This document shows positions 1-6,869 of a DNA stretch of 12,830 nt, piece by piece. Numbering within the stretch: position 1 is the stretch's first letter; the number at the start of each line of letters is the position of its first letter. The position numbers and the translations under genes are program-made. Location: contig DASQLD010000497.1 in assembly GCA_035630195.1 (NCBI GenBank), positions 1 through 12,830 on the forward strand, written 5' to 3'. This DNA is from DASQDN01 sp035630195 (lineage in GTDB: Bacteria > Acidobacteriota > Terriglobia > Bryobacterales > Bryobacteraceae). The notes under the pieces were generated by a model. The model did not search any database. It was not told the DNA's origin and was given only the letters and a program-made list of their open reading frames with translations.

Positions 1-1
1 G

Positions 2-277
2 AAAGCAATCGATCCACTGACTGGCGAGACCAAATGGGATTTTCGATTCGATAAGGCTCCTTGGGCTGGAACTCTGTCGACCGGCGGCGGGCTGATCTTC
101 GCCGGTGATGAAGATGGATATTTCATGGCCGCCGATGCAAGGTCAGGGAAGATTCTTTGGCGCATCCATACGGGCAGCCGGCTGGTGACGTCAGCCGTCA
201 CGTACACATTGGATGGTCGCCAGTACATCACAATGCCTTCGGGAGGCGCCGTGATGACATTCGCGCTACCCAAGTGA
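2..277 (+). CDS. PQQ-binding-like beta-propeller protein (quinoprotein), C-terminal part
   Basis: Partial gene: only the last 91 residues are present and the start lies before the window. The frame reads as beta-propeller blades of the PQQ-dehydrogenase type. It has the blade signature DPLTGETKW, then STGGGLIFAGDEDGYFMAAD, then DARSGKILWRIHTGS, and ends in a YITMPSGGAVMTFALPK-like closing strand. In methanol/ethanol-type quinoprotein dehydrogenases this C-terminal stretch carries the last tryptophan-docking blades. Such proteins act in the periplasm and oxidise alcohols or aldose sugars with PQQ. The catalytic Asp and calcium ligands lie outside the window. The protein could therefore equally be one of the acidobacterial quinoprotein homologues lacking a standard active site; this cannot be decided here. 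Its TGA overlaps the GTG start of the next gene by 4 nt. Confidence 0.85.
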   Translation, partial: KAIDPLTGETKWDFRFDKAPWAGTLSTGGGLIFAGDEDGYFMAADARSGKILWRIHTGSRLVTSAVTYTLDGRQYITMPSGGAVMTFALPK

Positions 278-903
278 ACGAGATCGAATTCCACGGCCCT
301 TTAATGGTCGTGCGCTTTCCCACTCCGCAGGTGTGCGTGAGTTGGGCAATCGTCAATGGCGGTCGTGTCGTGGCTCCTGCAGTGGCGTGGTATTTCATTG
401 AACCCCACGAACAGCCGGAACTTGTCGAGCCTTCAGAATTTTTAGGGAGCAAACTCGACGCCGCTGGTTTGGCGGAAGCTGTTGGGCTCATAACAAGCCG
501 CAAACGCTACGGTCAAGTTGTGCAGACTGCACAACATGGGAACTTCAGAGCGTGTTGCGTTGCGACTACCGGTCTCAGTAATGCTCTCCGCATTGGCGAC
601 GCTCCGACATACGTCCCGATGGGAACCATCAATCTACTGTGTCAGGTTTCTGTACCGCTCAGCGAAGAATGTGCTCTAGAAGCTATCGCCATGGCAGCCG
701 AAGCTCGGACCACGGCGGTGATGGATACCAGCGCACCGGCAACGGGGACCGGAACGGACTGTATTGTCATCGCGTACCCACTGGGCGGGGCTACTGCCAA
801 GTACGCCGGAAAGCACACACAACTGGGACATGTCATCGGGAAAGCCGTCTTCGATGCAGTTCATCAGGGTATCAAAGAGTGGCAGAGCGAGCATAGGCCG
901 TAA
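274..903 (+). CDS. cbiZ: Adenosylcobinamide amidohydrolase CbiZ
   Basis: A 209-residue CbiZ-family protein. CbiZ removes the aminopropanol arm of adenosylcobinamide to give adenosylcobyric acid, letting cells salvage incomplete corrinoids or remodel pseudo-B12; it acts in the cytosol. Family features in order: a lead-in VVRFPTPQVCVSWAIVNGG; TTGLSNALRIGD followed by MGTINLL; EARTTAVMDTSAP; the signature ATGTGTDCIVIA; and YAGKHTQLGHVIGKAVFDA near the C-terminus. The start chosen is GTG 274, which overlaps the upstream stop as GTGA and implies translational coupling. The frame is open back to an ATG at 157, but that part lies inside the quinoprotein and does not look like the family. ATG 304 is an alternative but would cut off the first strand. 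No corrinoid gene or recognisable cobalamin riboswitch lies nearby, so this looks like an isolated salvage gene. Confidence 0.88.
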   Translation: MNEIEFHGPLMVVRFPTPQVCVSWAIVNGGRVVAPAVAWYFIEPHEQPELVEPSEFLGSKLDAAGLAEAVGLITSRKRYGQVVQTAQHGNFRACCVATTGLSNALRIGDAPTYVPMGTINLLCQVSVPLSEECALEAIAMAAEARTTAVMDTSAPATGTGTDCIVIAYPLGGATAKYAGKHTQLGHVIGKAVFDAVHQGIKEWQSEHRP

Positions 904-912
904 ACTGAATCT

Positions 913-1392
913 ATGGCCAACTATTCAGCCCCGCCTACAATGGCGATCGACACAAACAAGAACTACACCGCGACGTTCGACACCTCGCGCGGCAGGATTG
1001 TGGTCGAGCTCTATCCAAAAGACGCCCCGAACACCGTAAACAACTTCGTATTTCTCGCGAAGGAGGGGTTCTACAACGGAACGACGTTTCATCGCGTGAT
1101 CGCAGACTTCATGATTCAGGGCGGCGACCCCACTGGCACCGGTCGTGGTGGCCCGGGCTACAAGTTCGAGGACGAGTTGAAGAATAACCCGCGCAAGCAT
1201 CAGGTCGGCTCGCTCTCGATGGCGAACGCAGGTCCCAATACGAACGGGAGCCAGTTTTTTATCACTCACATCGCGACAGACTGGCTGAACGGCAAACATA
1301 CTGTGTTCGGGCAAGTCCTCAGCGGACAAGATGTCGTGAATGCTGTGCAGCAGGGAGACACGCTCAACAGCGTGAGTATCGAAGAGAAATAA
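913..1392 (+). CDS. Peptidyl-prolyl cis-trans isomerase, cyclophilin type
   Basis: A 159-residue single-domain cyclophilin that isomerises X-Pro peptide bonds during folding. There is no signal peptide or membrane segment, so it is probably cytosolic (PpiB-like). The catalytic FHRV motif is at residues 59-62 with Arg61, followed by FMIQGGDPTGTGRGGPGY (Gln69). Further on come SMANAGPNTNGSQFFIT, the substrate-binding face, and WLNGKHTVFGQV. The length is typical of bacterial single-domain cyclophilins. ATG 913 lies 9 nt after the cbiZ stop and has no clear Shine-Dalgarno sequence. A -10-like TAAACT at 901-906 overlaps the cbiZ stop, so it may have its own leaderless promoter, but read-through from cbiZ is equally possible. 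The first ~15 residues are a non-conserved lead. Confidence 0.95.
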   Translation: MANYSAPPTMAIDTNKNYTATFDTSRGRIVVELYPKDAPNTVNNFVFLAKEGFYNGTTFHRVIADFMIQGGDPTGTGRGGPGYKFEDELKNNPRKHQVGSLSMANAGPNTNGSQFFITHIATDWLNGKHTVFGQVLSGQDVVNAVQQGDTLNSVSIEEK

Positions 1393-1398
1393 TGGCTG

Positions 1399-1430
1399 TT
1401 GACAAATGTCGTGATAACAAATAATATCAC
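1399..1430 (+). promoter_or_regulatory. marR promoter with overlapping candidate operator
   Basis: TTGACA at 1399-1404 and TAATAT at 1422-1427 are separated by exactly 17 nt, a good sigma-70-type promoter in the 41-nt gap before marR. Transcription would begin near 1434, which is the GTG start codon itself, so the mRNA is probably leaderless. Two palindromic signals overlap the promoter: GACAAATGTC (1401-1410) and GTGATA-N8-TATCAC (1411-1430). The block 1400-1419 recurs in reverse orientation in front of yceI. The natural reading is autorepression by the MarR protein. Confidence 0.6.
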
Positions 1431-1433
1431 CCT

Positions 1434-1904
1434 GTGAGCGGCAGATTAGCAGCAGAGATCAAGCAAACGAAGCCGTTCGCCCTCCTGGAAGAGGAGGCGA
1501 TACTCAACCTTGGACGAACCTATGAGTATCTGCAACAGCGGCTTGGGGATCTGCTGAAGGATTTTCAGCTCACGCCCACCCAATACAACATGCTGCGCAT
1601 TCTTCGCGGCGCTGGTTCGGAGGGTGTTACGTGCTCACAAGCTTGTGAACGCATGATCTCACCTGACCCCGACATCACACGCCTACTCGACAGGATGGAA
1701 GCGCGCAAATTGATCGCGCGGGAACGCAGCAAGCAGGATCGTCGGGTGGTGATTACCTGTATTACGCCGGAGGGGCTCGAGTTGGTCAACCAGATCGACA
1801 AGCCCCTTACGGCTCTCTTGAAGAAGCATCTCGGCCGTGTGGGTAAAGATCGTCTGACGAACCTTATCGACACGCTGGAAACTCTTCGCCAAGAACCTGA
1901 ATAG
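1434..1904 (+). CDS. MarR-family winged-helix transcriptional regulator
   Basis: A 156-residue MarR-type dimeric DNA-binding protein. A dimerisation helix (EEEAILNLGRTYEYLQQRL) is followed by LTPTQYNMLRILR, a helix-turn-helix, and the recognition helix DITRLLDRMEARKLI. The beta wing is ERSKQDRRVVITCITPEG, with the conserved Asp102-Arg103-Arg104; a C-terminal dimerisation helix ends the protein. MarR proteins usually repress themselves and a neighbour, and are released by small phenolics or by thiol oxidation. Three cysteines (two in GVTCSQAC, one in VITC) leave redox sensing possible but unproven. The start is GTG with no Shine-Dalgarno sequence; the promoter -10 ends 6 nt upstream. The gene is followed by yceI on the same strand after 61 nt with a separate promoter. 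A shared promoter element ties the two together. Confidence 0.93.
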   Translation: MSGRLAAEIKQTKPFALLEEEAILNLGRTYEYLQQRLGDLLKDFQLTPTQYNMLRILRGAGSEGVTCSQACERMISPDPDITRLLDRMEARKLIARERSKQDRRVVITCITPEGLELVNQIDKPLTALLKKHLGRVGKDRLTNLIDTLETLRQEPE

Positions 1905-1924
1905 TTTTTCCCAGCCCAAACATC

Positions 1925-1958
1925 TGTTATAACGACAAACGTCACAAGGAAGAGAGGA
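1925..1958 (+). promoter_or_regulatory. yceI promoter, candidate MarR operator and ribosome binding site
   Basis: The extended -10 TGTTATAAC (1925-1933, containing the perfect palindrome GTTATAAC) precedes yceI; a -35 is weak (TTTTTC, 1905-1910, 17-nt spacing). GACAAACGTC (1934-1943) covers the expected transcription start. Read on the minus strand, 1925-1944 matches the marR promoter block 1400-1419 at 16 of 20 positions (TGACNNNTGTCGTNATAACA). A Shine-Dalgarno AGAGAGGA at 1951-1958 lies 7 nt before the ATG, unlike the leaderless-looking marR start. Confidence 0.55.
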
Positions 1959-1965
1959 CACAACG

Positions 1966-2592
1966 ATGTATTCGAGCAACTTTTTGAAAGCAGTTTTTGG
2001 CGTGCTTGCCGCCAGCGCCATCGCATTCGGCCAACCGTCAACTTACGAGATCGACACTGCCCATTCGTCCGCGCAGTTCAGCGTTCGCCATCTGATGATC
2101 TCGAACGTAAAGGGAGAGTTCTCAAAAGTCACAGGAACGATTCTGTACGATCCTAAGAATCTGTCCGCATCTAAGATCGACGCGGTGATCGATGCCAATA
2201 CAATCAGCACTCGCGACGCAAAGCGCGACGAGCATCTGAAGAGCGCTGATTTCTTCGAGACTGCCAAATATCCGACTTTGCAGTTTAAGAGCCAGGAGTT
2301 CAAGCGCACGAATGGCAAGCTGCAGATCAAAGGCGCCTTGACGATCCACGGAGTCACGAAAGACGTTGTTCTGGATGTTGACGGACCTACGCCCGAAATC
2401 AAAGATCCGTGGGCTCTGACGCGCGTCGGCGCCACAGCAACCACAAAGATCAATCGCAAAGATTGGGGGCTCACATTCAATAGTGTTCTCGAAACCGGTG
2501 GAGTCGCGATCGGGGACGAAGTTCTGATCACCCTGGATATAGAGGCCACGAAGAAGACGGGCACAACCAACGTGAGCAAAGCCGCCCGCTAA
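1966..2592 (+). CDS. YceI-family exported lipid-binding protein
   Basis: A 208-residue secreted protein of the YceI/LLM family, a lipocalin-like beta-barrel that binds polyisoprenoid or other long amphiphilic chains in the periplasm. A signal peptide (basic-poor MYSSNFLKAVFGVLAASAIAFG) precedes likely cleavage near residues 22-23. The mature part has the family features in order: YEIDTAHSSAQFSVRHLMISNVKGEF, TISTRDAKRDEHLKSADFFETAKYPTLQFKS, LTIHGVTKDVVLDV and a C-terminal GDEVLITLDIEA strand. The size fits the family. The Lys/Thr-rich tail after the barrel is not conserved. ATG 1966 is supported by a good Shine-Dalgarno sequence. It is probably under control of the upstream MarR. The stop is only 15 nt from the convergent rsmD stop, leaving no room for a normal bidirectional terminator. 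Confidence 0.93.
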   Translation: MYSSNFLKAVFGVLAASAIAFGQPSTYEIDTAHSSAQFSVRHLMISNVKGEFSKVTGTILYDPKNLSASKIDAVIDANTISTRDAKRDEHLKSADFFETAKYPTLQFKSQEFKRTNGKLQIKGALTIHGVTKDVVLDVDGPTPEIKDPWALTRVGATATTKINRKDWGLTFNSVLETGGVAIGDEVLITLDIEATKKTGTTNVSKAAR

Positions 2593-2607
2593 AACGTTGA
2601 CAGAGAG

Positions 2608-3135
2608 TTACGAACCACGATAGAAGCTGAGGCTGTTATCGCCTTGTTTAAGGACCCGGGTACGCTTCAGCTTTCCGTAGTGGTCTTCTAAGACGAATCG
2701 CGAATGATGCTGGATGATCGATAGCGCTGGAGGGCTCCCGCCGAGCATCTCAAGTGCTTCCTTATACTCCTTCTCGAGATCATAAGGAGGATCGAGGAAG
2801 ACAATGTCGGCTTGGCGGTGGGGCAGGTACTGAAGCAACCGGCCTTGAAGAACCTCAGCGCGATCGGCCACTCCCAGTGTTCGGAGATTGTCTCGGATCA
2901 CCCCAGTTGCTCCGCGTGTTCGTTCGATGAAGATCACGCGCCGGGCTCCGCGGCTCAGCGCTTCGATTCCCACGGCTCCCGTGCCGGCATAGCCATCCAG
3001 AAACACCGCGCCTTCGATCTCCGGCGCGACCACGTTGAACAATGTTTCCCGGAGGCGATCCGGTGTAGGACGTGTGTCGAGTCCAGGTAGCGTCTTCAAG
3101 ACACGGCTGCGAAATTCTCCCGCAATCACCCGCAT
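2608..3135 (-). CDS. rsmD: 16S rRNA (guanine966-N2)-methyltransferase RsmD
   Basis: A 175-residue SAM-dependent methyltransferase that methylates G966 of 16S rRNA during 30S assembly. It begins with the typical MRVIAGEFRSR and TRPTPDRLRETLFNV. The SAM-binding motif FLDGYAGTGAVGIEALSRGA follows, and the catalytic N6/N2 motif DPPY is at residues 115-118. The ATG at 3135 is chosen because the family starts there. The frame stays open to 3231, but that extension lies inside recG and resembles nothing in the family. The start sits one nucleotide after the recG stop, so the two genes form one unit and are probably translationally coupled. The motif variant GYAGTG in place of the common LFAGSG is minor. 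Confidence 0.95.
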   Translation of the reverse strand: MRVIAGEFRSRVLKTLPGLDTRPTPDRLRETLFNVVAPEIEGAVFLDGYAGTGAVGIEALSRGARRVIFIERTRGATGVIRDNLRTLGVADRAEVLQGRLLQYLPHRQADIVFLDPPYDLEKEYKEALEMLGGSPPALSIIQHHSRFVLEDHYGKLKRTRVLKQGDNSLSFYRGS

Positions 3136-3136
3136 T

Positions 3137-5236
3137 TCATCCGACCTGTACCAGACCGTATCGTCTTTGCCAATGCGTTTGAATGAAGGACACAGCACTT
3201 CGCAACATCTCAGGAGAAGGGGGATGCTCAACGAAGGACATCGCTTCGGCGCGCGCGACCTCTAGAATCTCACCGTCCCGAATGATGTTCGCGACTCTGA
3301 GCGACGGCAGGCCGCTCTGCCTTGTACCGAAGAATTCGCCGGGGCCACGAAGTTTCATATCCATCTCGGCGATATAGAAGCCATCTGTGGATTCGACCAA
3401 TGTCCGGATACGTTCCCTGGCAGCTTCTCCAAGCTTGCCCGTCACCAGAATGCAGTAGCTTTGTTCCCCGCCGCGACCCACTCGACCTCGCAACTGATGC
3501 AGTTGAGCGAGTCCGAAGCGCTCGGCCTGCTCGATCACCATTACAGTTGCATTCGGCACATCAACGCCAACTTCAATGACGGTTGTCGCGACCAGGATGT
3601 TCGTTTCCCCTTGCTTGAAGCGGGACATGGCCTGTTCTTTCTCGTCCGGCGTCATCTTGCCATGCAGCAGGCCCACCTGAAGGTCCGGAAAGATGATTTG
3701 CGAAAGCTGTTGATGCATTGCCTGCGCAGCCTTCATGGCTTGTGTTTCGGATTCCTCGATCACCGGATAGACGACGTAGGCCTGGCGGCCCGAATCGACC
3801 TGCTTTTTGACGAAACTGTAAACCTGCTCGACTCGATCTTCCATGACATGCTTGGTTTGGATCGGCTTCCTTCCCGGTGGAAGTTCGTCGATGATCGATG
3901 TGTCCAGGTCTCCATAGAGCGTCAAGGCGAGCGTACGTGGGATCGGAGTGGCAGTCATTACGAGTACGTCCGGCCGATGTCCCTTCTCGTACAGTTTCAG
4001 GCGCTGCATGACTCCGAACCTGTGCTGCTCGTCGACGATGGCGAGCCCAAGGCGCTGAAATTCGACATCGGATTCGAGCAGCGCGTGCGTTCCGATCGCA
4101 ATATGGGCTAAACCTTCCGCTAATAACTTTTTCAGTTGAACCTTCTCGCGCGCAGTGTTCGATCCCGTTAACAGCAGCGGAACATAGCCGAGTTTCGAAA
4201 ACAGATTCTTAAAGGAAATGTGATGCTGCGCCGCTAGAATTTCTGTTGGAGCCAGCAGAACGACCTGATAGCCGTTCTCGATCGCTATGATGGCCGCCTC
4301 TGCGGCAACCAGCGTCTTACCGCTTCCCACATCACCTTGCAGGAGGCGATTCATCGGATTCGGAGCCGCCATATCTGCCGCGATCTCGGAAAGTACGCGT
4401 TTTTGCGCTGCCGTCGGTTTGAACGGCAGCATGGCTTTGATCTTCTCGCGTACGCGATCATTTAGTTCAAATGGAATACCTTGAATCGCGCGAGCTTTTG
4501 CGCGTTTCAGCGCGAGCCCTGACTCGAGCCAGAAGAACTCCTCAAAGATCAGCCGGAAATGAGATTGCGAGCGGAAAGCATTCAGCAGACGAATGTCTTC
4601 GTCTTGCGCGGGGAAATGCACGGTGCGAACCGCAGTCTCGCGATCAGGCAGTTTCAATCTTTGCCGGATATGTTCCGGCAACGGATCTTCAAGCAGGGGA
4701 CCGGCATCCAAGATTCGCTTTAACAGTGAACGAAATATGCGTGTGGTGATCTTCCCGGCAGCTTCATAGATCGGTACAATGCGTCCGGTGTGAAGACTTG
4801 CTTCGCCCTCGTCATCATCGGCAGATAGAATCTCGAATTCCGGGTGCATCACCTGCAAGCGACCCGTATACGTGTCTAGTTCGATCTTTCCGAAGAGCGC
4901 AATCCTTAATCCCGGAACAAGGACGTTAGAAAGATAACCGCCATGGAACCATTTGCCGTTCAGGATCTCTCCCGACGAATCTGTAAAGGTAACTTCAAAC
5001 AGACCAAGATTTTTGCGTTTGAATCCTGACACTTTGGCGGCACGTACTTCCGCGATTACAGTTGCCATCTCGCCGGGGGCAAGTTGTGAAATAGGCTTCA
5101 GATTGCTGCGGTCTTCGTATCGAAGCGGCAGATAGGCTAGAAGATCTTCAACGACGAGAAGGCCTTTTGCCTCAAGCATCGTTGCGCGGCCTGGCCCTAC
5201 ACCTTTTACATAAGTCAGAGGAGTGGCAAGGTCCAC
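3137..5236 (-). CDS. recG: ATP-dependent DNA helicase RecG
   Basis: A 699-residue superfamily 2 helicase, close to the usual length. RecG reverses stalled replication forks and branch-migrates Holliday junctions. The N-terminal wedge region begins TPLTYVKGVGPGRA (helix-hairpin-helix-like) and contains an OB fold with the loop FEVTFTDSSGEI. The helicase core has Walker A GDVGSGKT (301-308), motif II DEQH (402-405), MTATPIPRTLALT, then QAERFGLAQLHQLRGRVGRG (motif VI), followed by the C-terminal TRG-type region with GEFFGTRQSGLP. All key residues are intact. The start is GTG without a Shine-Dalgarno sequence; a -10-like TAAACT (minus strand, plus 5247-5252) ends 10 nt before it, suggesting a leaderless start. 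It is followed directly by rsmD. Confidence 0.98.
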   Translation of the reverse strand: MDLATPLTYVKGVGPGRATMLEAKGLLVVEDLLAYLPLRYEDRSNLKPISQLAPGEMATVIAEVRAAKVSGFKRKNLGLFEVTFTDSSGEILNGKWFHGGYLSNVLVPGLRIALFGKIELDTYTGRLQVMHPEFEILSADDDEGEASLHTGRIVPIYEAAGKITTRIFRSLLKRILDAGPLLEDPLPEHIRQRLKLPDRETAVRTVHFPAQDEDIRLLNAFRSQSHFRLIFEEFFWLESGLALKRAKARAIQGIPFELNDRVREKIKAMLPFKPTAAQKRVLSEIAADMAAPNPMNRLLQGDVGSGKTLVAAEAAIIAIENGYQVVLLAPTEILAAQHHISFKNLFSKLGYVPLLLTGSNTAREKVQLKKLLAEGLAHIAIGTHALLESDVEFQRLGLAIVDEQHRFGVMQRLKLYEKGHRPDVLVMTATPIPRTLALTLYGDLDTSIIDELPPGRKPIQTKHVMEDRVEQVYSFVKKQVDSGRQAYVVYPVIEESETQAMKAAQAMHQQLSQIIFPDLQVGLLHGKMTPDEKEQAMSRFKQGETNILVATTVIEVGVDVPNATVMVIEQAERFGLAQLHQLRGRVGRGGEQSYCILVTGKLGEAARERIRTLVESTDGFYIAEMDMKLRGPGEFFGTRQSGLPSLRVANIIRDGEILEVARAEAMSFVEHPPSPEMLRSAVSFIQTHWQRRYGLVQVG

Positions 5237-5422
5237 AGGAAACTTCAGTTTACCAACGGTCCTCGAAAGGGGTGTTCTTCAGTTTTTAAGTAAGGGGGCG
5301 GGCGCGGGGTTTGGGTGATTTGGGTGATTCGCGCCCGCAGTAACGGGGTTAATTGTAAAACGTGTTGCGACCTTCAGAAGTTACTCTTATTCGAAAAAAA
5401 ATGTCCTCGGAATTGTGCGAAT
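5237..5422. other. cysK-recG intergenic region, no gene
   Basis: The 186 nt between the cysK stop and the recG start (both minus strand) hold no credible ORF. They contain a weak AT-rich hairpin plus T-run just after cysK (5393-5424), a possible TACAAT hexamer on the minus strand (plus 5352-5357), a GC-rich inverted repeat with tandem repeats in its loop (5298-5338), and the -10-like TAAACT hexamer close to the recG start. Confidence 0.7.
5298..5338 (-). repeat. GC-rich inverted repeat with a tandem 9-mer in its loop
   Basis: A perfect 8-bp inverted repeat GCGGGCGC (5298-5305) / GCGCCCGC (5331-5338) encloses a 25-nt loop. The loop contains TTTGGGTGA twice in direct tandem (5310-5318, 5319-5327). 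On the minus strand it would form a hairpin between cysK and recG. No U-tract follows, so it is not a standard intrinsic terminator. It could weaken read-through, act as a protein-binding site, or be a repetitive intergenic element. Confidence 0.5.
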
Positions 5423-5424
5423 TC
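5393..5424 (-). terminator. Possible weak terminator after cysK
   Basis: On the minus strand GAATT-CGCAC-AATTC (plus 5410-5424) overlaps the cysK stop and is followed, after 8 nt, by a run of eight T (just upstream of TCG at plus 5391-5393). The stem is only 5 bp, AT-rich and too far from the T-run for a good Rho-independent terminator, so this is a weak candidate. Confidence 0.2.
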
Positions 5425-6379
5425 ATTCTGTGAACATCCCTTCGAATAGCGGGGAGCTCAGATAACGTTCCCCCGCGTCCGGCAGGACGACCACGATGGT
5501 CTTCCCCGCCATTTCCGGCAGTTTGGCGATTCTCACGGCCACAGCGGCGGCTGCCCCACACGAAATGCCGCTTAACAAACCTTCTTCCTTCGCGAGTCTG
5601 CGCGCCATCTCGATCGACTCTTCGTTCGAAACCAGTTCGACCCGATCGACCATGGTGATATCGAGCGTGTCTGGAATGAAGCCAGCGCCGATCCCCTGGA
5701 TCTTATGGGGACCCGGCTTGAGTTCTTCGCCGCGAAGTACTTGCGAGATGACCGGGCTGTTCGTGGGCTCTACTGCAACAGATAGGATCTTCTTGCCCTT
5801 TTCGTTCTTGATATAGCGGGATACACCGCTAATCGTGCCACCAGTTCCCACCCCGGAGATGAGAACGTCGATAGCGCCCTTGGTGTCTTCCCATATCTCT
5901 GGGCCGGTGGTTTTGAAGTGGATCTCGGGATTGGCAGGGTTTTTAAACTGCTGCAGCAGCACATACCGATTTGGATCGGACGCGCAGATCTGTTCGGCCT
6001 TCTGTATCGAGCCCTTCATGCCTTGGGCGCCTTCGGTGAGCACTAAGTTGGCGCCAAACGCCTTAAGCACTTTACGCCGCTCTATGGACATGGTCTCGGG
6101 CATCGTTAAGGTGATGGAATAGCCTCGCGCAGCGGCCACGAACGCAAGGGCGATGCCGGTGTTGCCGCTTGTCGGCTCGATGAGTTCCTTGCCGGTGGTC
6201 AGCACACCACGCTTTTCTGCGTCCCAGACCATCGATGCGCCGATGCGGCACTTCACAGAGAACGCAGGATTGCGCGCTTCGATCTTGGCGAGGACCGTCG
6301 CCTTGGCGCCATCCGTTACTCGATTCAGCTTCACCAGAGGCGTCCGGCCGATACTCAGCGAATTGTCTTGAAATTCCAC
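5423..6379 (-). CDS. cysK: Cysteine synthase A (O-acetylserine sulfhydrylase)
   Basis: A 318-residue PLP enzyme that condenses O-acetylserine with sulfide to make cysteine in the cytosol. The PLP lysine is Lys43 in NPAFSVKCRIG. The substrate loop PTSGNTG, the phosphate-binding GVGTGGTISG and the HKIQGIGAGFIP segment follow, and SGISCGAAAAVA lies near the C-terminus. The length and the SVKCRIGA context fit CysK rather than CysM or cystathionine beta-synthase. The start is GTG 6379 with a Shine-Dalgarno AAGGAG (plus 6388-6393) 8 nt away. It lies 37 nt downstream of an Rrf2 regulator on the same strand and is almost certainly co-transcribed with it. The HKIQGIGAGF region, which in other bacteria receives the CysE C-terminal tail, is intact. 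Confidence 0.97.
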   Translation of the reverse strand: MEFQDNSLSIGRTPLVKLNRVTDGAKATVLAKIEARNPAFSVKCRIGASMVWDAEKRGVLTTGKELIEPTSGNTGIALAFVAAARGYSITLTMPETMSIERRKVLKAFGANLVLTEGAQGMKGSIQKAEQICASDPNRYVLLQQFKNPANPEIHFKTTGPEIWEDTKGAIDVLISGVGTGGTISGVSRYIKNEKGKKILSVAVEPTNSPVISQVLRGEELKPGPHKIQGIGAGFIPDTLDITMVDRVELVSNEESIEMARRLAKEEGLLSGISCGAAAAVAVRIAKLPEMAGKTIVVVLPDAGERYLSSPLFEGMFTE

Positions 6380-6416
6380 GTCCTCGACTCCTTAGTTAGT
6401 CTCACAAGAGTTAATC

Positions 6417-6836
6417 CTAAATGTCCCAATTCGGAATATAGCGCCCTTGTCTCTCGCGCCATTGCCGCGCCAGTTCTCCGAAGGTGGTTTGATCGACAAC
6501 TCGCGACACCGCGCCGTCTACGCTTTGCCACAGGGCGGAGAATGGGCTGTTCGGTCGTTCCTTCGGCTTGCCGTTCCGCTTGCCTTCCATGAAGCGAATT
6601 ACTTCGCCGATTGTGATGGAATCGGCGGCCTTGGCGAGCAGATATCCGCCTTCGGCTCCCCTACGCGATTCGACGAACCCGCCTTGCTTCAACCCGGCAA
6701 GAATAAGTTCGAGGAATTTTTGAGGGATTTCCTGACGACGCGCGATATCGGCGATTTTAACCGGGTCACCTGGCTTTTGGAGAGCCAGATCGAACACCGC
6801 GTGGAGGGCGTACTCACCTTTCACAGAGATGTTCAT
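6417..6836 (-). CDS. Rrf2-family regulator, cysteine-free (CymR-like), upstream of cysK
   Basis: A 139-residue Rrf2-family winged-helix regulator. It starts MNISVKGEYALHAVFDLA and contains the helix-turn-helix KIADIARRQEIPQKFLELIL, the wing SRRGAEGGYLLAK, and the dimer-helix lead SITIGEVIRFMEG. A C-terminal segment SALWQSVDGAVSRVVDQTTFGELA follows. It has no cysteine, so it cannot bind the Fe-S cluster used by IscR or NsrR; this matches the CymR branch, which controls sulfur and cysteine genes in Firmicutes. It ends YIPNWDI, with isoleucine as last residue (see findings). The ATG at 6836 is preferred because the family begins there and GGCGGA lies 7 nt upstream. A TTG at 6851 would add five residues but has its GGTGA directly abutting. 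It probably regulates the cysK operon. Confidence 0.9.
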   Translation of the reverse strand: MNISVKGEYALHAVFDLALQKPGDPVKIADIARRQEIPQKFLELILAGLKQGGFVESRRGAEGGYLLAKAADSITIGEVIRFMEGKRNGKPKERPNSPFSALWQSVDGAVSRVVDQTTFGELARQWRERQGRYIPNWDI

Positions 6837-6869
6837 GAAGGAATCCGCCAATCACCTATCGGAAACTAG

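Noticed and set aside
157..273. N-terminal extension of the CbiZ reading frame to ATG 157
   Set aside because: It overlaps the quinoprotein C-terminus, whose frame is clearly coding, and does not resemble CbiZ. GTG 274 fits better.
2593..2607. TTGACA-like hexamer between yceI and rsmD
   Set aside because: It sits in a 15-nt gap between convergent stop codons with no downstream -10 or gene to serve; chance match.
3136..3231. Upstream extension of RsmD to 3231
   Set aside because: It lies inside the recG 3' end and does not resemble the family; MRVIAGEFRSR at 3135 is the family N-terminus.
3461..4111. 216-codon plus-strand open frame opposite recG
   Set aside because: It lies wholly antisense to intact recG helicase motifs, has no recognisable domain and no ribosome binding site; a typical shadow frame in GC-rich coding DNA.
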